Assembly (NCBI GenBank): GCA_017303575.1 | Contig: JAFLCL010000002.1 | Coordinates: forward strand, 54,758 to 118,757 | Reading direction: 5' to 3' | Length of the DNA: 64,000 bases | From: Deltaproteobacteria bacterium | GTDB taxonomy: Bacteria; Myxococcota_A; Polyangia; Polyangiales; Sandaracinaceae | Shown here: positions 34,170 to 41,130 of the stretch, one piece after another | Position numbering within the stretch: the stretch's first letter is position 1 | Layout of the letters: each line of letters opens with the position of its first letter | Translations under genes and position numbers: made by a program | Notes under the pieces: model-generated | Told to the model about the DNA's origin: nothing | Databases searched by the model: none | The model's input: the letters and a program-made list of their open reading frames with translations, nothing else

Positions 34170-35024
34170 ATGTCTACTCTATCCTGTTCCTCTACCCCTG
34201 ACCATCAGCCATCTCACGTCGCCTCAGTGGTTCGCGGCCCGTGGCCACCTCCTGGCTTCGGCGTGCTGCTCTATGCCCGCCGCGACGGGGTTCAGCGACC
34301 GGTGTGCCGCTACCTGCCTCTCCCGGCGCAGTCGCTCGCGTTCCGTGGTGTCCGTGCACCGGCAAAGATTCTCGTCGCGTTGCTGACCCGCCTCGCTGAT
34401 CACGACGGCACCGTCTCGGATCTGCCGGCCAGGCTGCTGGGCGCGCAGATCGGCATGTCGCCGGACGCCGTAGAGCGGGCGCGCACTCACCTCGCTCGGG
34501 CGGGTCTCATCGGTCTCCTGCCCGGGGACCCGCGGAGGCAACGAGGCGTCCCGGCGTGTCGCCTCTCGCGTGAGTATCGCCTCCCTCTCGCGGCGGGTCC
34601 GATCGTTCCCCTGCCGGCCGCCCTCATCCTCTGCCACCCGCCAGAGGTCGCTTTGCTCGTCAGCTTCGTCGCGTGGAAGAACGGCGACCTCGGCCCGCGT
34701 CCACTTGCGCTGCCCGAGCTCGCGGTAGCGCTTGGCGTTGCTCGTTCGTCGGTGACCGACACGGTCGCACGTGCGGTGCAGGCCGGCTTGCTCGGCCGCC
34801 ACGACGGTCCCGGCGGAAGAACGGCGTACGCGGTGCTCGATGCACCGTGGTTGCACACGGTCGGCGCACTCCGCGAATGCATGCGTCCTCTGGCTGCTCC
34901 GATCCCGCCGTGGCTGGTGGACGACGGCGACATCGCCGATGACCTCGACGACGCGACGCGCGGTCTTTCCCAAGATCTACCGCCCGCGCCCCCTCTCTCC
35001 CCCTCTCTCTCCCGTGCTGGTTGA
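34170..35024 (+). CDS. Phage replication initiator-like helix-turn-helix protein
   Basis: The 284-residue protein contains two winged-helix segments: APAKILVALLTRLADHDGTV to LLGAQIGMSPDAVERARTHL (about residues 65-105), and LALPELAVALGVARSSVTDT followed by LLGRHDGPGGRTAYAVLD. Two linked winged helices plus an acidic, Pro-rich end are typical of phage and plasmid replication initiators. Just downstream lie three 23-bp tandem repeats that look like iterons. The ATG at 34170 is chosen because the upstream frame is Arg/Cys-rich. A transcriptional regulator is the alternative. Confidence 0.6.
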   Translation: MSTLSCSSTPDHQPSHVASVVRGPWPPPGFGVLLYARRDGVQRPVCRYLPLPAQSLAFRGVRAPAKILVALLTRLADHDGTVSDLPARLLGAQIGMSPDAVERARTHLARAGLIGLLPGDPRRQRGVPACRLSREYRLPLAAGPIVPLPAALILCHPPEVALLVSFVAWKNGDLGPRPLALPELAVALGVARSSVTDTVARAVQAGLLGRHDGPGGRTAYAVLDAPWLHTVGALRECMRPLAAPIPPWLVDDGDIADDLDDATRGLSQDLPPAPPLSPSLSRAG

Positions 35025-35117
35025 TCGGGACGATCTGCCGCCCGAGGATCGTTCGCGCGTCGAGCGCGGACGCCACGGGATTCCTCACCGGGACTCTCTG
35101 CAGAGGGAGTAAGAAAG

Positions 35118-35182
35118 GATCCGCGGAAACCGGTCGGCCAGATCCGCGGAAACCGGTCGGCCAGATCCGCGGAAACCGGTCG
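35118..35182. repeat. Three tandem 23-bp repeats (iteron-like)
   Basis: The unit GATCCGCGGAAACCGGTCGG plus CCA occurs at 35118-35140 and 35141-35163, with a third, 19-base partial copy from 35164. Each unit holds two small palindromes (CCGCGG and ACCGGT) and an AAA between them. The repeats lie in the ~280-bp gap after the replication-initiator-like gene, so they may be its binding sites at an origin, or operators. They are contiguous, with no spacers, so this is not a CRISPR array. Confidence 0.8.
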
Positions 35183-35302
35183 CCCTTCCTACCCCTGATG
35201 GTCAGGGCTATCTGGTCCCCGGACCCCCTCGACACTGGTTGTGGGCCGATGAGACACTCATGGGGTCGCCGCCGATGTGTGCGGCGCGAGGAGAGTCGAG
35301 CC

Positions 35303-35671
35303 ATGAGCTACACGACGACACAGAGCGAGCTGACCTTCGTGCAGGCACGGTACTTCACGCCCGAGGAGGAAGCACGAGCCATGCGGCCTGACCGACAGCC
35401 GTATCTGCGCTCCGTCCCAATCGCCACGGTGGGCTATCGCCGCAAGGTGTGGGTCTCGCACGAGCCGGTCCCGGAGCTGTCTCGCGTGCTCGCGCGCGAT
35501 ACCGAGCTGCACTTCTACGCGGGGGGCGCGCGCCGCGCGTCGAACGAGATGATCGCTGGCACCGTCGCGCAGTTCCTGCTGGAGCACGTGGAACGTCCCT
35601 ATCGGGTCGACCTGCCAGGCCTCGTGCGCGCGATCCGGACGGAGGTGAGGTGCTCCGTTGGCTGGCGATGA
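35303..35671 (+). CDS. Hypothetical phage protein
   Basis: The 122-residue protein starts at an ATG with GCGAGGAGAG upstream: MSYTTTQSELTFVQARYFTP. It contains RKVWVSHEPVPELSRVLARD and a C-terminal helical end. No family recognised. Its last codons overlap the next gene by 14 nt, so the two are probably made together. It follows the iteron-like region on the same strand. Confidence 0.65.
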   Translation: MSYTTTQSELTFVQARYFTPEEEARAMRPDRQPYLRSVPIATVGYRRKVWVSHEPVPELSRVLARDTELHFYAGGARRASNEMIAGTVAQFLLEHVERPYRVDLPGLVRAIRTEVRCSVGWR

Positions 35672-37103
35672 GAAGATGGGCACGGAGGCCGACACGTGTC
35701 TGTTCACGGGCGAGCGACTAGGCGTCCACACGGCGGTCGAGCACGCCATTCCCCGCGATCTCGGCGGACGCATCCGTTCGAAGCGGATCACGAGCAGCAG
35801 GTTCAACAACGCGACCTCGCGGAACTTCGACGAGTTGCTCACGGCGCCCTACAAGACGGCGTTCAACTACCTCGCGCCGCTCCTCGCCGCGGAGCACCAG
35901 CAAGCTCCGCTTGATATCGAAGTCGGCGGGTCCGAGCAGCTCCTGTTGTACCCCGGTGGAGAGGTTGGTCTTCGCGGCCACCGGGTCACAGGGCGCGGTT
36001 CGGATGGGCGCCCCACGTCGATCATCGGCGAAGACGTGTCCGCGCTCGCGCACCTCGCGGCTCGTGCCGGACGCCCCGGCGACCGTTGGTCGTACTCCGA
36101 TGAAGTCGCCGCGTGTGAGCCGGATCTGGTTCGGAAGAGAGTCCCCGTCCTTGCACCGGCCATGGAGGTGGCGGCGCTGAAGTGCGCGCTCCTCGCGTTC
36201 GATGCGGTCCTCGCAGACCATCCGACGGCCCGTTTCACGCGATCAGGATGGCTAGCCCCCGTGCGGGATGCGATTCGGGACATCGTGTTGCACGACGCTG
36301 ACGCTGGGCCTCTGCTTGAGCGGGTTTGCTGGGGCCTTGCCCCTGGGGAGGCGGACGGCATCCTGCAACTGCGGCGCGAGCTGGTCAAAGAGCCGGAAGG
36401 ACCCTTTGAACACGTCCTGATCGCGTCCGGTGACCCTCGCTCGGGATCGCTCGATCTGGCATGGCTGCTGGCCGGTATCGACGTGTGGACGTTCCGCCTC
36501 ACTCGCTTGTGGCACGGTCCGCCTTTCACCGCGCTCGCGGGGTGTGGGGCCCTCCGAGACACTCGCTGCTGGGAGCCTGCTGTCGTCGATGCGCGCCGGT
36601 GGCAGCTTCGGGGGCGGACAGCTGAGCGCTCCACGCAGAGCGAGGCCACGAGTCTCGAACTCGAACGCATCGCCGACGAGATCGAGGAGAACCGTCGCAG
36701 GGGCTATCGTCGCGCGGTCGACCTGGTCGAGCGTCGGTCCGACGAAGTGGTCATGCGCGGGATCCTGCACCTTGCGCGCTTCCCCGAATCGAAGCCCATC
36801 CTATATCCTTCATCGACGTTGGTGGAGCACGGCCTTGAACGACGACTGCGTCGCATGTTCGCCTCGCAATGCGCCGCGGCGGACGCGGTCGAGTTCCTCT
36901 CGAAGTGCATCGCAGCCGAGGTCGGCGCGCTCTCTCCCGACATTCGCGCCCAGCAGGTCGCCCGTGACGATGACGTGGGCGTCGGGGTCGCCTGGGACGC
37001 GTGGATCGCGTGCCATCGGCGCATCCTCGACGTGGTCGCGCCGCGATTCGGGCTTCCGGGCTGCGTGTACACGATCTCGACCACGATCGAGCTCGCGGAG
37101 TAG
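35658..37103 (+). CDS. HNH-type endonuclease domain protein
   Basis: The 481-residue protein has an N-terminal CLFTGERLGVHTAVEHAIPR followed by DLGGRIRSKRITSSRFNNAT. This matches the group of HNH-like proteins with C-x2-T/G-x-E...EHxIPxxLGG...N (about residues 14-60), where the His and Asn are catalytic and metal-binding. The remaining 400 residues are a large helical region without recognised motifs. Related proteins often lie in prophages and defence islands. It starts at the ATG at 35658, overlapping the previous gene. Confidence 0.65.
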   Translation: MAGDEKMGTEADTCLFTGERLGVHTAVEHAIPRDLGGRIRSKRITSSRFNNATSRNFDELLTAPYKTAFNYLAPLLAAEHQQAPLDIEVGGSEQLLLYPGGEVGLRGHRVTGRGSDGRPTSIIGEDVSALAHLAARAGRPGDRWSYSDEVAACEPDLVRKRVPVLAPAMEVAALKCALLAFDAVLADHPTARFTRSGWLAPVRDAIRDIVLHDADAGPLLERVCWGLAPGEADGILQLRRELVKEPEGPFEHVLIASGDPRSGSLDLAWLLAGIDVWTFRLTRLWHGPPFTALAGCGALRDTRCWEPAVVDARRWQLRGRTAERSTQSEATSLELERIADEIEENRRRGYRRAVDLVERRSDEVVMRGILHLARFPESKPILYPSSTLVEHGLERRLRRMFASQCAAADAVEFLSKCIAAEVGALSPDIRAQQVARDDDVGVGVAWDAWIACHRRILDVVAPRFGLPGCVYTISTTIELAE

Positions 37104-37159
37104 TTCGCGGACGCACCGGTCGCGAACGCGTCGGTCGACGCGTAGCTCGCGAACAGTCG

Positions 37160-37342
37160 TCAGCGGGTCGGCCCCACGGCTTCCTCGATCAGCGTCCGCA
37201 TCTCGTCGATCAGATCGATCGCTGGGTGGTCCCGCCACCCGAGCAGCAGCACGCGCGCCGCATGCCCGTCGGTCGCGTCGTCTCGCATCGCGGCGACCTG
37301 CGCCTCGACGTCCGCCGTGCTTGGAGTCCGTAGCCTCTGCAT
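37160..37342 (-). CDS. Small hypothetical protein
   Basis: The 60-residue acidic helical protein (starts MQRLRTPSTADVEAQVAAMR, later HPAIDLIDEMRTLIEEAVGP) has an AAGGTGG site at the right distance before its ATG. It is divergent from the gene pair at 37537. A variant of the prophage palindrome lies 41 bp upstream of its start. Function unknown; the size allows an antitoxin or regulator, but no motif supports it. Confidence 0.45.
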   Translation of the reverse strand: MQRLRTPSTADVEAQVAAMRDDATDGHAARVLLLGWRDHPAIDLIDEMRTLIEEAVGPTR

Positions 37343-37382
37343 CGCGTCCACCTTTCGCGCGTGACACGTAGGCGCACCGCAC

Positions 37383-37394
37383 GCAACCGGTTGC
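37383..37394. promoter_or_regulatory. Palindrome variant GCAACCGGTTGC
   Basis: This perfect palindrome differs from the other three copies only at the central TCGA-to-CCGG bases (two changes) and extends to 14 bp (CGCAACCGGTTGCG). It lies in the divergent region between 37342 (minus) and 37537 (plus), a natural operator position. Resemblance to the tRNA-Asn sequence TAACCGGTTGG is probably coincidental. Confidence 0.45.
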
Positions 37395-37536
37395 GCCGAG
37401 CGAAGCGCCGAAGCTGCACCGCGGCGGGACTTTTCTCGTGGCGACGGTCGAACCGACCGGGGCGCGTCAGAACGAGCCCGCGGTCCGCGACACTACATCG
37501 ACAACTCACCGAGCCGTGACTACCCTGAGCACCGTC

Positions 37537-37806
37537 ATGCGACTGATCGTTCCTGACCGAGAGCTGCGAGCCGCTTCGCCCGAGGTTCGGGAGAAGAAGC
37601 TGCGGGAGTTGTCGCGCGTGGCGCACAGCGCGCCGAACGGCGAGGTCCGTGACATGGATCAGCTGATCGGTCAGCACGAAGTTCGCGCGGGGATGTCGTC
37701 GGACGAGATGCGGCGTCGCGTCGGGGCCGGCCAACTCCAGGAGAGCCCGGACGTGCTGGACTGGCTGCTGCTTCTCCGGCGTCGAGCGCTCTTCAAGTCG
37801 CGGTGA
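37537..37806 (+). CDS. Small protein upstream of DUF6516 gene (antitoxin candidate)
   Basis: The 89-residue helical, charged protein (starts MRLIVPDRELRAASPEVREK) is translated just before the DUF6516 protein, whose GTG overlaps its TGA as GTGA. It ends with ESPDVLDWLLLLRRRALFKS. Tight coupling of a small basic/acidic protein with a DUF6516 partner fits a two-gene toxin-antitoxin arrangement. There is no DNA-binding motif I can name. The start could also be the GTG at 37438. Confidence 0.55.
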   Translation: MRLIVPDRELRAASPEVREKKLRELSRVAHSAPNGEVRDMDQLIGQHEVRAGMSSDEMRRRVGAGQLQESPDVLDWLLLLRRRALFKSR

Positions 37807-38333
37807 GTCTGCGGACGCAAGGGCCGCACGCGGCGACTCGTCTCTGGACCTATCAGCAGGTTCACACTCGCCGGATGGACTCCTTCCGAGAGAGAGGGTT
37901 CGTCGGCGACGATACGTTGGAGTGGGTTGCGGAGCCGGGACTCCTCCACCTCTGCGGCTACATCTCATGCCTCGGCGGCATCGTCATCGACGTGCGCAAG
38001 ACGCTCTCGGTTCAGTCACTCGACGACGATCCGCAGGTACAGACCGAGTACTACGCGTACCAGGCGTGGGTGCGCGGGCATCACGGCATCCTCCGCTATG
38101 ACAGCACCCATCCCCACGATGGGCACCTCGACGAACATCACGTGCATTACTTCGACTGGCGGACGGACGAACAGACAGCACTCCGCTGGGTTGGTGCAGC
38201 CGAGTGGCCCACTCTTGGACAGGTCATCGAAGAAGTTGAGCGCTGGTACTGGGAGTCCCGTGACACTCTTCCCGCTCCCGACAGCTACGGTTCGCTCGTC
38301 GATCTGCGAAGAAGAGCGTCCTCCGGCGAGTGA
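37803..38333 (+). CDS. DUF6516 family protein (TumE-like toxin candidate)
   Basis: The 176-residue protein has the DUF6516 signature: LLHLCGYISCLGGIVIDVRK, then VQTEYYAYQAWVRGHHGILR, YDSTHP and HHVHYFDW. Related proteins include the TumE toxins of TumE/TumA-type systems and are usually paired with a small partner. Here the partner is upstream with a 4-nt overlap. Toxicity is inferred from the family only; catalytic residues are not established to my knowledge. A prophage position fits plasmid/prophage maintenance or exclusion. Confidence 0.7.
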   Translation: MSLRTQGPHAATRLWTYQQVHTRRMDSFRERGFVGDDTLEWVAEPGLLHLCGYISCLGGIVIDVRKTLSVQSLDDDPQVQTEYYAYQAWVRGHHGILRYDSTHPHDGHLDEHHVHYFDWRTDEQTALRWVGAAEWPTLGQVIEEVERWYWESRDTLPAPDSYGSLVDLRRRASSGE

Positions 38334-38394
38334 ACTCCTGCACTCAGCGGCGTCTCTTTGCTCCGCGGTTTGTTTCCGATCCAGAGTGGTCGCT

Positions 38395-39168
38395 GTGCGG
38401 CTCGCGGTTCAGCTCGGTTCTCGGGTCGAGGCCACGCCCGGTGGTCGCGCCGCGTGTCCTGGCTGTGCGGAACCGGTCGTCGCGAAGTGCGGGGAGCTAG
38501 TCACCTGGCACTGGGCGCACGCGAGCGGGCGTACGGATTGCGATCCGTGGTGGGAGCCGGAGACGCCCTGGCATCGCGAGTGGAAGTCCCATGCCCCGCT
38601 CGAACGGCAGGAGGTCGTTCGCGGTTCTCATCGCGCCGACGTCGTTCTGCCCGACGGGTACGTGATCGAGCTGCAGCACTCCCCCATCTCGCCAGAGGAG
38701 ATCCGCGAGCGCGAAGCGTTCTACGGGCGCATGGCGTGGCTGTTCGACGCGCGGGACGCGTGGAGCGCGCGGCGCCTGATGTTCCCGGCGTGTGGCTCCT
38801 GCCTCGGCAGCGGGATGTACCGACACTATGACGGTCACGAATCGAACGAGTACCCCTGCAGCGCCTGCCTCCGCGGGTCGCCCCCCGTCCCGAACGGGGC
38901 CAACGACCTGTCCGTGTGGCGCTGGGCCAAGCGTGGATGGCTCACTGCGACGAAGCCGATACTCATCGACTGCGGACCTCACTTGCTTCGAGTTGTGACC
39001 ATGCGCGGCGGTTCGCCGACGCTGTTCATCGCGCGCCGTTGTGCGACAGCCGAGATCGCCCGATGGTTCGCGACCGGTGATGCGCCCGGTGCGCATCGAG
39101 AGCACCCGAGACAGAGGGAACATGCGCGAGCGGCTACCGGTACGGGACGACAGGCACGTCATCGGTGA
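38395..39168 (+). CDS. CoiA-like nuclease-fold protein
   Basis: The 257-residue protein has CPGCAEPVVAKCGELVTWHW at residues 21-40 followed by AH, and ETPWHREWKSHAPLERQEVV, HRADVVLPDGYVIELQHSPI and YGRMAWLFDA. This is the Zn-knuckle plus HFAH-like, E...H...K, AD and E-x-Q pattern of the competence CoiA family, a PD-(D/E)xK nuclease-like fold. A second Cys cluster (CGSCLGSG... and CSACLRG) resembles a zinc finger of DnaJ type. Prophage relatives are thought to act on DNA recombination or defence. Start codon (GTG at 38395 or 38386) is uncertain. Confidence 0.72.
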   Translation: MRLAVQLGSRVEATPGGRAACPGCAEPVVAKCGELVTWHWAHASGRTDCDPWWEPETPWHREWKSHAPLERQEVVRGSHRADVVLPDGYVIELQHSPISPEEIREREAFYGRMAWLFDARDAWSARRLMFPACGSCLGSGMYRHYDGHESNEYPCSACLRGSPPVPNGANDLSVWRWAKRGWLTATKPILIDCGPHLLRVVTMRGGSPTLFIARRCATAEIARWFATGDAPGAHREHPRQREHARAATGTGRQARHR

Positions 39169-40111
39169 GGAGGCCGTGCTCGCAGTGCGTGGATCGCTCC
39201 CGAGTCGTTGGCTGACGCGCGAGATGAGCGGGGACTACGGCATCGACCTGGAGATTGAGTTCGCAACCGCGACAGTCTCCGGACGATTCTGTAAGGCGCA
39301 GGTGAAGGGACACACCGAGGTGTCTTGGACGCAGGCCGACACGTTCTTGCAGCCCGTGCCGAGCTCGACGCTGAACTACTGGGCCGCGATGCCAGTGCCC
39401 GTTCTGCTTCTCCTCGCAGAGACGCAGAGCGGGACGGTCTGGTGGGCGCGAACGGATAGGTCGCGCGAGCCGAGCGGCGTTCGCATCCGGCGCGAGGACA
39501 GCTTGCCGTCGACCGCCGCTGGGCTTGAACGAGACGTGATCGATTGGCTCGACGCGCGCAGTGGCAACGCCGCGATCTGCGCCGTGCCCGTGTTCGTCGA
39601 TCAGTGGGACACGCTCAACGAGCGCCTCGATCGCGACTGCTTCCTCGCTCTGCCGCATCGTGACTACGTGCGCGTGCAGACCTTCTACGAGCAACTCCTG
39701 CATCTTCGACGTCTGCTCGGACTCGCGTGGGACAACGTCATCCCCTGGGAAGCGTGGGTCGCACGTTCGCGGGTCACCTTCAGCGAGCGGGAGGTCTTCC
39801 ACTGGGGAACGCACGACGAGGTCGTCGAGTACGCGAGACCGTTGGTTGCCGAAACGGTCGCCGCGGCGCGTCGGATCCTGGTGGCCCAGGACGCCAACGT
39901 GGCGAACGCAGCTGCGAAGTCCTGGGCCGAGAGCGACCCCGCAGACAACTGCTTCACGACGTACCGTGTCGACACCTCCTTCGAGAATCAGTCCGAGGAG
40001 TTCTGGAGCGCATTCGACGAGGGACTTCGACGTCGCGGAGCCCTGCGCGGGTCCGCAGCGCACGGCTGGAGATCGCGACGCGATCGGTCGAGGACCACCC
40101 GGACAGATTAG
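39122..40111 (+). CDS. DUF4365 domain protein (PD-(D/E)xK nuclease-like)
   Basis: The 329-residue protein has an N-terminal DUF4365 domain: RWLTREMSGDYGIDLEIEFA, then CKAQVKGHTEVSW, and STLNYWAAMPVPVLLLLAET. The D-x-G-x-D...E...Q-x-K order is the nuclease-like core of the family, which is frequent in defence islands and prophages. Its C-terminal 150 residues are helical, without a named domain. It starts inside the CoiA-like gene (47-nt overlap; ATG at 39122 with GAGGGAAC). Confidence 0.75.
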   Translation: MRERLPVRDDRHVIGEEAVLAVRGSLPSRWLTREMSGDYGIDLEIEFATATVSGRFCKAQVKGHTEVSWTQADTFLQPVPSSTLNYWAAMPVPVLLLLAETQSGTVWWARTDRSREPSGVRIRREDSLPSTAAGLERDVIDWLDARSGNAAICAVPVFVDQWDTLNERLDRDCFLALPHRDYVRVQTFYEQLLHLRRLLGLAWDNVIPWEAWVARSRVTFSEREVFHWGTHDEVVEYARPLVAETVAAARRILVAQDANVANAAAKSWAESDPADNCFTTYRVDTSFENQSEEFWSAFDEGLRRRGALRGSAAHGWRSRRDRSRTTRTD

Positions 40112-40114
40112 CTC

Positions 40115-40729
40115 GTGCAGCGTCCGTGCGATGCTCCTGGAGTGCCGTTGCCACCGCCGACGATTCTTGTCTGCTGCATCGGAAACACCTGCAGGAGCCC
40201 AGCGTTCGCCGCGATCTACAACGCGGAGGCCACGGCGCGCGGCGTCTCGTCGCGAGCGATCTCGGCGGGCCTCCGGGCGTCCCGAACGATCGCCGAGTGG
40301 GAGGCCTCGGATCACGCGGCAGAACTGCGCGCATACATGGTGCGGGCGCTCGAAGAGCACCCCGCGACGCGCTCCTTCCCCGTGGCAGCGCGTGAGGCGG
40401 CTGCCCATCGAGCAAGGTCCGTGTTGGACCTCGGAGAGGTCAACGCCTCGTGCGTGGTGCTGCTCCCCAGGGCCGACGAAGTCGCAAGCGCTCGTGCAGC
40501 CAACGGGGCGATCGACGACTGGTGCGCGCGACAGGTTCGAACCCAGGTCGCGGAGGTCGACGACATCGGCTGGTACGCGTGGCGCGACTCGGCGACGAGG
40601 GACGGCAGCGACCCCGTCGTGCGCGCGAGCTACCTGGAGCAGACCGGGCATCTTCACGCGCAGGTGTTGATGGTGCTCGGAGCGGCTACTTCGCGCGCCT
40701 CGTCGCGAGGTCGACGACGGGTGCGATGA
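40115..40729 (+). CDS. Low-molecular-weight protein tyrosine phosphatase-like protein
   Basis: The 204-residue protein has the LMW-PTP P-loop ILVCCIGNTCRSPAFAAIYN, i.e. C-x5-R-S/T (nucleophile Cys21, Arg27), and near the end SDPVVRASYLEQTGHLHAQV, which matches the D-P motif providing the general acid. The family hydrolyses phosphotyrosine or reduces arsenate. The protein lies at the far right end of the prophage, 3 nt after the DUF4365 gene. It would be an unusual cargo enzyme. Start GTG at 40115 is uncertain; GTG at 40142 is a shorter option. Its end overlaps a convergent gene. Confidence 0.8.
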   Translation: MQRPCDAPGVPLPPPTILVCCIGNTCRSPAFAAIYNAEATARGVSSRAISAGLRASRTIAEWEASDHAAELRAYMVRALEEHPATRSFPVAAREAAAHRARSVLDLGEVNASCVVLLPRADEVASARAANGAIDDWCARQVRTQVAEVDDIGWYAWRDSATRDGSDPVVRASYLEQTGHLHAQVLMVLGAATSRASSRGRRRVR

Positions 40730-40910
40730 CCTCGGTTTCGGGCGGGCTGACGATCACGCCGGCCAGCTCGATCGCTCGACGTACGACCGACCCACCGTCG
40801 TCTCGGAGAGCGAGCGCGAGTCGCACGGACTCGTCGTCGAGGACGGCGTTCACGAGCGCGCGAACGAGGTCGTCGGGGAGGGGGCCACCGGTCGCTGCGG
40901 CAGCGAGCAC
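40686..40910 (-). CDS. Small hypothetical protein that becomes the integrase tail in attP
   Basis: The frame encodes LPDDLVRALVNAVLDDESVR and RRAIELAGVIVSPPETEVIA, a plausible compact helical domain, ending at 40686. A GTG at 40910 gives a 74-residue protein. However, the same open frame continues without stop to attR. In the excised circular phage it is contiguous and in frame with the integrase reading frame through the att core. It may therefore be the C-terminal part of the phage-form integrase, disconnected by integration. It overlaps the phosphatase gene by 44 nt, convergently. Confidence 0.55.
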   Translation of the reverse strand: MLAAAATGGPLPDDLVRALVNAVLDDESVRLALALRDDGGSVVRRAIELAGVIVSPPETEVIAPVVDLATRRAK

Positions 40911-41011
40911 CTGTCGCGCGACGACGGTGCGTCGGTCGTCCGTCGTTCCTGGTCCACGGTCTGGTCCCAGAGAGGGGTTAAGTGCCCGAGAACGCTCGCG
41001 ATCCGCCGACC

Positions 41012-41054
41012 CTGTTAACCGGTTGGTCCCTGGTTCGAGTCCAGGTCCCGGAGC
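41012..41054 (+). repeat. attR core (3' tRNA-Asn remnant)
   Basis: This is the exact second copy of the 43-bp sequence at 1032-1074. It contains only the anticodon-loop-to-discriminator part of tRNA-Asn; the preceding sequence does not complete an anticodon stem or D arm, so it is not a functional tRNA. It marks the right end of the prophage; the hairpin terminator next to it is presumably host DNA. Confidence 0.95.
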
Positions 41055-41061
41055 CATTCAC

Positions 41062-41094
41062 GCGGGGTCGCGGAAACGCGACCCCGCACTTTTT
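41062..41094 (+). terminator. Intrinsic terminator, originally of tRNA-Asn
   Basis: An 11-bp perfect GC-rich stem (GCGGGGTCGCG/CGCGACCCCGC) with a GAAA loop is followed by ACTTTTT on the plus strand. It begins 8 bp after the att core. Since the tRNA lies 40 kb to the left, this is most simply the tRNA's native terminator, separated from it by prophage insertion. Confidence 0.88.
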
Positions 41095-41096
41095 AA

Positions 41097-41130
41097 CAGC
41101 GGCCTCGGAGAGCGATCTCCGGGGCCGTTG
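41097..41130 (+). other. Second hairpin downstream of the terminator
   Basis: A 12-bp stem (one G-T pair) with a GCGA loop, extendable by three more pairs, follows the T-run of the first hairpin. The trailing sequence TTGCGTTTCTCCC is only weakly T-rich. It could be a backup terminator for the tRNA. Confidence 0.5.

Larger units (their letters stand above)
1032..41054. mobile_element. Integrated contractile-tailed prophage with Mu-like head, in tRNA-Asn
   Basis: The element is bounded by a 43-bp exact direct repeat of the tRNA-Asn 3' portion. It has a tyrosine integrase next to the left end and a near-complete morphogenesis module on the minus strand: terminase, portal, protease, capsid, sheath, tube, tape measure, baseplate and fibres. 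Accessory genes occupy both arms. No transposase of the Mu A/B type is present, so the Mu relationship is confined to the head genes. I found no recognisable endolysin. Apart from one apparent frameshift in the protease gene, the structural genes are intact, so the prophage may be functional. Confidence 0.93.

Noticed and set aside
35118..35182. Repeats considered as a CRISPR array
   Set aside because: The three units are directly adjacent with no spacers and no cas genes are present, so iteron/operator repeats fit better.
41012..41073. Second tRNA-Asn gene at attR
   Set aside because: The sequence left of the core lacks D arm, acceptor 5' strand and the left anticodon stem, so it is only the att fragment.
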